DNA of 7,937 nt from Methylocystaceae bacterium (GTDB taxonomy: Bacteria > Pseudomonadota > Alphaproteobacteria > Rhizobiales > Beijerinckiaceae). The stretch lies in contig PQAN01000433.1 in the NCBI GenBank assembly GCA_003105285.1, positions 2,421 to 10,357 on the forward strand, read 5' to 3'. Made by a program: the position numbers and the translations under genes. Positions 6,652 through 7,937 of the stretch are shown piece by piece. Numbering within the stretch: the first letter of the stretch is position 1; each line of letters opens with the position of its first letter. The notes beneath the pieces are model-generated. The model saw only the letters and a list, made by a program, of their open reading frames with translations, made no database searches and was not told the origin of the DNA.

Positions 6652-7236
6652 TGGAATTCTCCTCGATCTGAAGTTTCGAGCCCGCGCCATTGCGGCCTCG
6701 ATGGCGATCGAAGGGCCGGAGGCGATCGACGCGGCATCGCTGGCGACCGCAGCGTCAGCGGAGGATGGCGCGAGAGCGACTTTGTTGTCTCGCGAGGAAT
6801 GGCGGCGCAGCCGGCAGGGGAAGAAAGTCGATCGGCGCCATTGCCGCTAGGCGATCGAGGCGCAGCCGGCCTTCGGCCAGATCCGCCCATCAAAGAGGCC
6901 GTTATGGAGCGCTCGGCGTGACGAGCATCGGGGAGAATTCGGCGACGGCGTACGACCGAGAAAATTCGGCGACGAGCGCCGGCGAAGATGAAAATCCTCT
7001 GTCCGGCTGGAAATTTACGTCGGCCCTTCCGACCCGCCTATCGAAATGCCTCCCCGTTCGCTGATTGCCGGACGGCCACGAGATCGCTGCCGCCAAAGGA
7101 TTGCTTCGAGGTGCATCACAATTCGACCGGCTCGCCACGACAATTCGAATTCGCCGCCATCATAGCCGCCGTGTCACGACGATGAACTCGGAGAGATGCA
7201 GGTCGACATGCGCCCATAGGAGCGGCTGCAATAGCA
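6652..7236. other. 585-bp stretch without a recognisable gene
   Basis: Several frames are open on both strands, but their products are arginine-, proline- and serine-rich and look like chance frames in GC-rich DNA. No tRNA or other structured RNA was recognised. The strand-specific signal is the GAGGAG ribosome-binding site of DUF736 at the left end. Short repeats are present: GGCGCAGCCGGC twice (6804-6815 and 6859-6870) and AATTCGGCGACG twice (6936-6947 and 6963-6974). The region may hold the DUF736 promoter and regulatory or replication-linked sites, but I cannot define one. Confidence 0.5.
6936..6974. repeat. Two direct copies of a 12-bp AATTCGGCGACG sequence
   Basis: The exact 12-mer occurs at 6936-6947 and 6963-6974, a 27-bp period. 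The flanks are also similar (GAG before and CG/GA-rich after). The period is not an integral number of 10.5-bp turns (about 2.6), which weakens the case for same-face protein binding. It could be an operator pair or chance. Confidence 0.4.
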
Positions 7237-7677
7237 TCAGGCCCGGACGAGTCGCGTTTCGTCCCGCCCCGACGTGGTCGCTCCAGTGATGCGGATCAAA
7301 GCGGTGATGCCGACTGCGACCGCGCCGACAAGCGAAAAAATCATCTGCCATGTCGTGGAGGGCATAGCCATCTGGGCAATTCCGTGCGTGGCGTAATAGC
7401 CGGCGACCGTCGCCGGCGCAGCGTAGACGAGCACGATGGCGAGCCGGAGCCAGGTCCAGGGAACGAAAGCGAGCGCCAACTGCCCGACGCCGAATGTCAC
7501 GCCTGCGGCGATGACGCCAACGATTGCTCCGCCGAGCCAGCCGGCTCCCGTGTGAAAAGCCCAATTGCCGACCATCAGGCCGGCATAGAAGGGGAGCGCG
7601 AAGACGGCGAGCGTGAACAGCAGCCAGCAGAAGAAGCCGATGCCGGCGATGACGAGCAGCGGTCCGAAGATGATCAT
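7237..7677 (-). CDS. Small multi-pass inner-membrane protein, unknown function
   Basis: The 146-residue product is very hydrophobic. Apparent membrane segments lie at about 2-36 (long enough for one helix or a re-entrant pair), 49-73, 77-97 and 112-130, so about four helices. The C-terminal tail of roughly 16 residues is polar and charged (SGRDETRL). There is no catalytic motif or cleavable signal peptide. The start at 7677 was chosen because MIIFGPLLV begins the first helix and GGAG lies 9 nt upstream; the open frame continues to 7914, but that part is tryptophan- and serine-rich junk-like sequence overlapping other ORFs. The family is not recognised with certainty. Its position near DUF736 suggests backbone genes of a plasmid or integrative element, perhaps linked to conjugation or surface functions, which is inference only. 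Confidence 0.8.
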   Translation of the reverse strand: MIIFGPLLVIAGIGFFCWLLFTLAVFALPFYAGLMVGNWAFHTGAGWLGGAIVGVIAAGVTFGVGQLALAFVPWTWLRLAIVLVYAAPATVAGYYATHGIAQMAMPSTTWQMIFSLVGAVAVGITALIRITGATTSGRDETRLVRA

Positions 7678-7805
7678 AGCGGTGGTCTCCGTGAGACAAA
7701 GGTCTGACGAGCGCGCCTTCCACCACCACCACGGCGCAGCGGCGAGCCTAGCCGGAAACATGAGACAGGGCGAGCGAAAATCCCCGCAGGATTTTCGCCG
7801 CTCAT
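7674..7805 (-). CDS. Possible 43-residue leader ORF ahead of the membrane protein
   Basis: An ATG at 7805 has AAGGAG 9 nt upstream, and its TGA overlaps the membrane-protein ATG by 4 bp (ATGA), the usual sign of translational coupling. The product begins MSGENPAG and becomes basic, with a run of four glycines and many arginines; it matches no family I know. Codons 3-11 are occupied by the hairpin at 7774-7798. It may be a regulatory leader whose translation controls the membrane protein, or a chance frame in a spacer. The good ribosome-binding site and exact coupling are the only support. Confidence 0.3.
   Translation of the reverse strand: MSGENPAGIFARPVSCFRLGSPLRRGGGGRRARQTFVSRRPPL
7774..7798. 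promoter_or_regulatory. 10-bp-stem hairpin in the membrane-protein leader
   Basis: GCGAAAATCC and GGATTTTCGC form a perfect 10-bp stem around a 5-nt loop (CCGCA on the plus strand). It lies about 22 bp beyond the stop codon of the upstream partial gene and about 100 bp before the membrane-protein start. There is no following T-run, so it is not a standard terminator; mRNA processing, attenuation or a repetitive extragenic palindrome are alternatives. Confidence 0.5.
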
Positions 7806-7819
7806 GGCCGCAGGCTCCT

Positions 7820-7937
7820 TCATGGCTGGAATGGATCGAATTCATGTACGATCGCGGCGGGATCGCCGTCGTATTCGATCGACGGCATGACGCCGTAGTC
7901 GCCTGCGCCGTCAAGGAAGACGACGACGCAGATCATG
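7820..7937 (-). CDS. C-terminal end of an unidentified acidic protein (5' end may lie outside window)
   Basis: A frame open to the right edge ends in TGA at 7822-7820. Its last 38 codons start with an ATG at 7936 (MICVVVFLDG) and are acidic and compact, ending IVHEFDPFQP. The composition is protein-like: a hydrophobic beta-strand-like opening, balanced residues and no arginine runs, unlike chance frames nearby. It may be a complete 38-residue protein or the tail of a longer one cut by the window. I do not recognise the family. The stop is followed at once by the AAGGAG of the possible leader ORF, so it may share an operon with the membrane protein. Confidence 0.5.
   Translation of the reverse strand, partial: MICVVVFLDGAGDYGVMPSIEYDGDPAAIVHEFDPFQP

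Noticed and set aside
6591..6893. Minus-strand 100-residue frame upstream of DUF736
   Set aside because: Arg/Pro/Ser-rich, overlaps the DUF736 start in another frame, no ribosome-binding site.
1..7937. Searched by eye for CRISPR arrays, tRNA genes and retron-like or toxin-antitoxin genes
   Set aside because: No regularly spaced repeats, no tRNA-like TTC-loop arrangement, and no reverse-transcriptase or toxin motifs were found.

Overview
The window is GC-rich and all convincing genes lie on the minus strand, so it is read right to left. The codon use, the DUF736 gene and its small membrane-protein neighbour suggest an alphaproteobacterial mobile backbone (sphingomonad- or rhizobial-type plasmid or integrative element). 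The lineage is an inference from gene content, not a sequence match.

Right part (about 6325-7937), probable mobile-element backbone. It holds the tail of an unidentified acidic protein cut by the window edge (7820-7937), a possible 43-residue leader ORF carrying a strong hairpin (7674-7805), a four-helix membrane protein (7237-7677), a 585-bp gene-free stretch with short repeats (6652-7236), and a DUF736 protein (6325-6651) followed by an 11-bp-stem hairpin.

Middle (5883-6324), a gene-free junction. It contains nested palindromes, a 12-codon match to the start of IS630-family transposases (6149-6184) that then diverges, and a candidate promoter just upstream of the next gene. It looks like the seam where the left-hand module was inserted.

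Left part (1-5882), a four-gene defence-type module. In transcription order it encodes a Vsr-type DNA mismatch endonuclease, a C5-cytosine DNA methyltransferase, a MutL/MORC-like GHKL ATPase, and a Z1-domain protein with superfamily-2-helicase-like ATPase motifs that runs off the left edge. Vsr/methyltransferase and ATPase/Z1 each overlap by 4 bp (ATGA). A 116-bp spacer separates the two pairs. This is the architecture described comparatively by Iyer, Abhiman and Aravind (2008) for MutL homologues in restriction-modification loci.

Inferred division of labour: the methyltransferase marks self DNA, Vsr limits T:G mutations from deaminated 5-methylcytosine, and the GHKL ATPase and Z1 protein form the energy-dependent restricting machinery. 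The nuclease that usually accompanies them (a PD-(D/E)XK protein, often with an AIPR protein) is not in the window and would be expected just beyond position 1.
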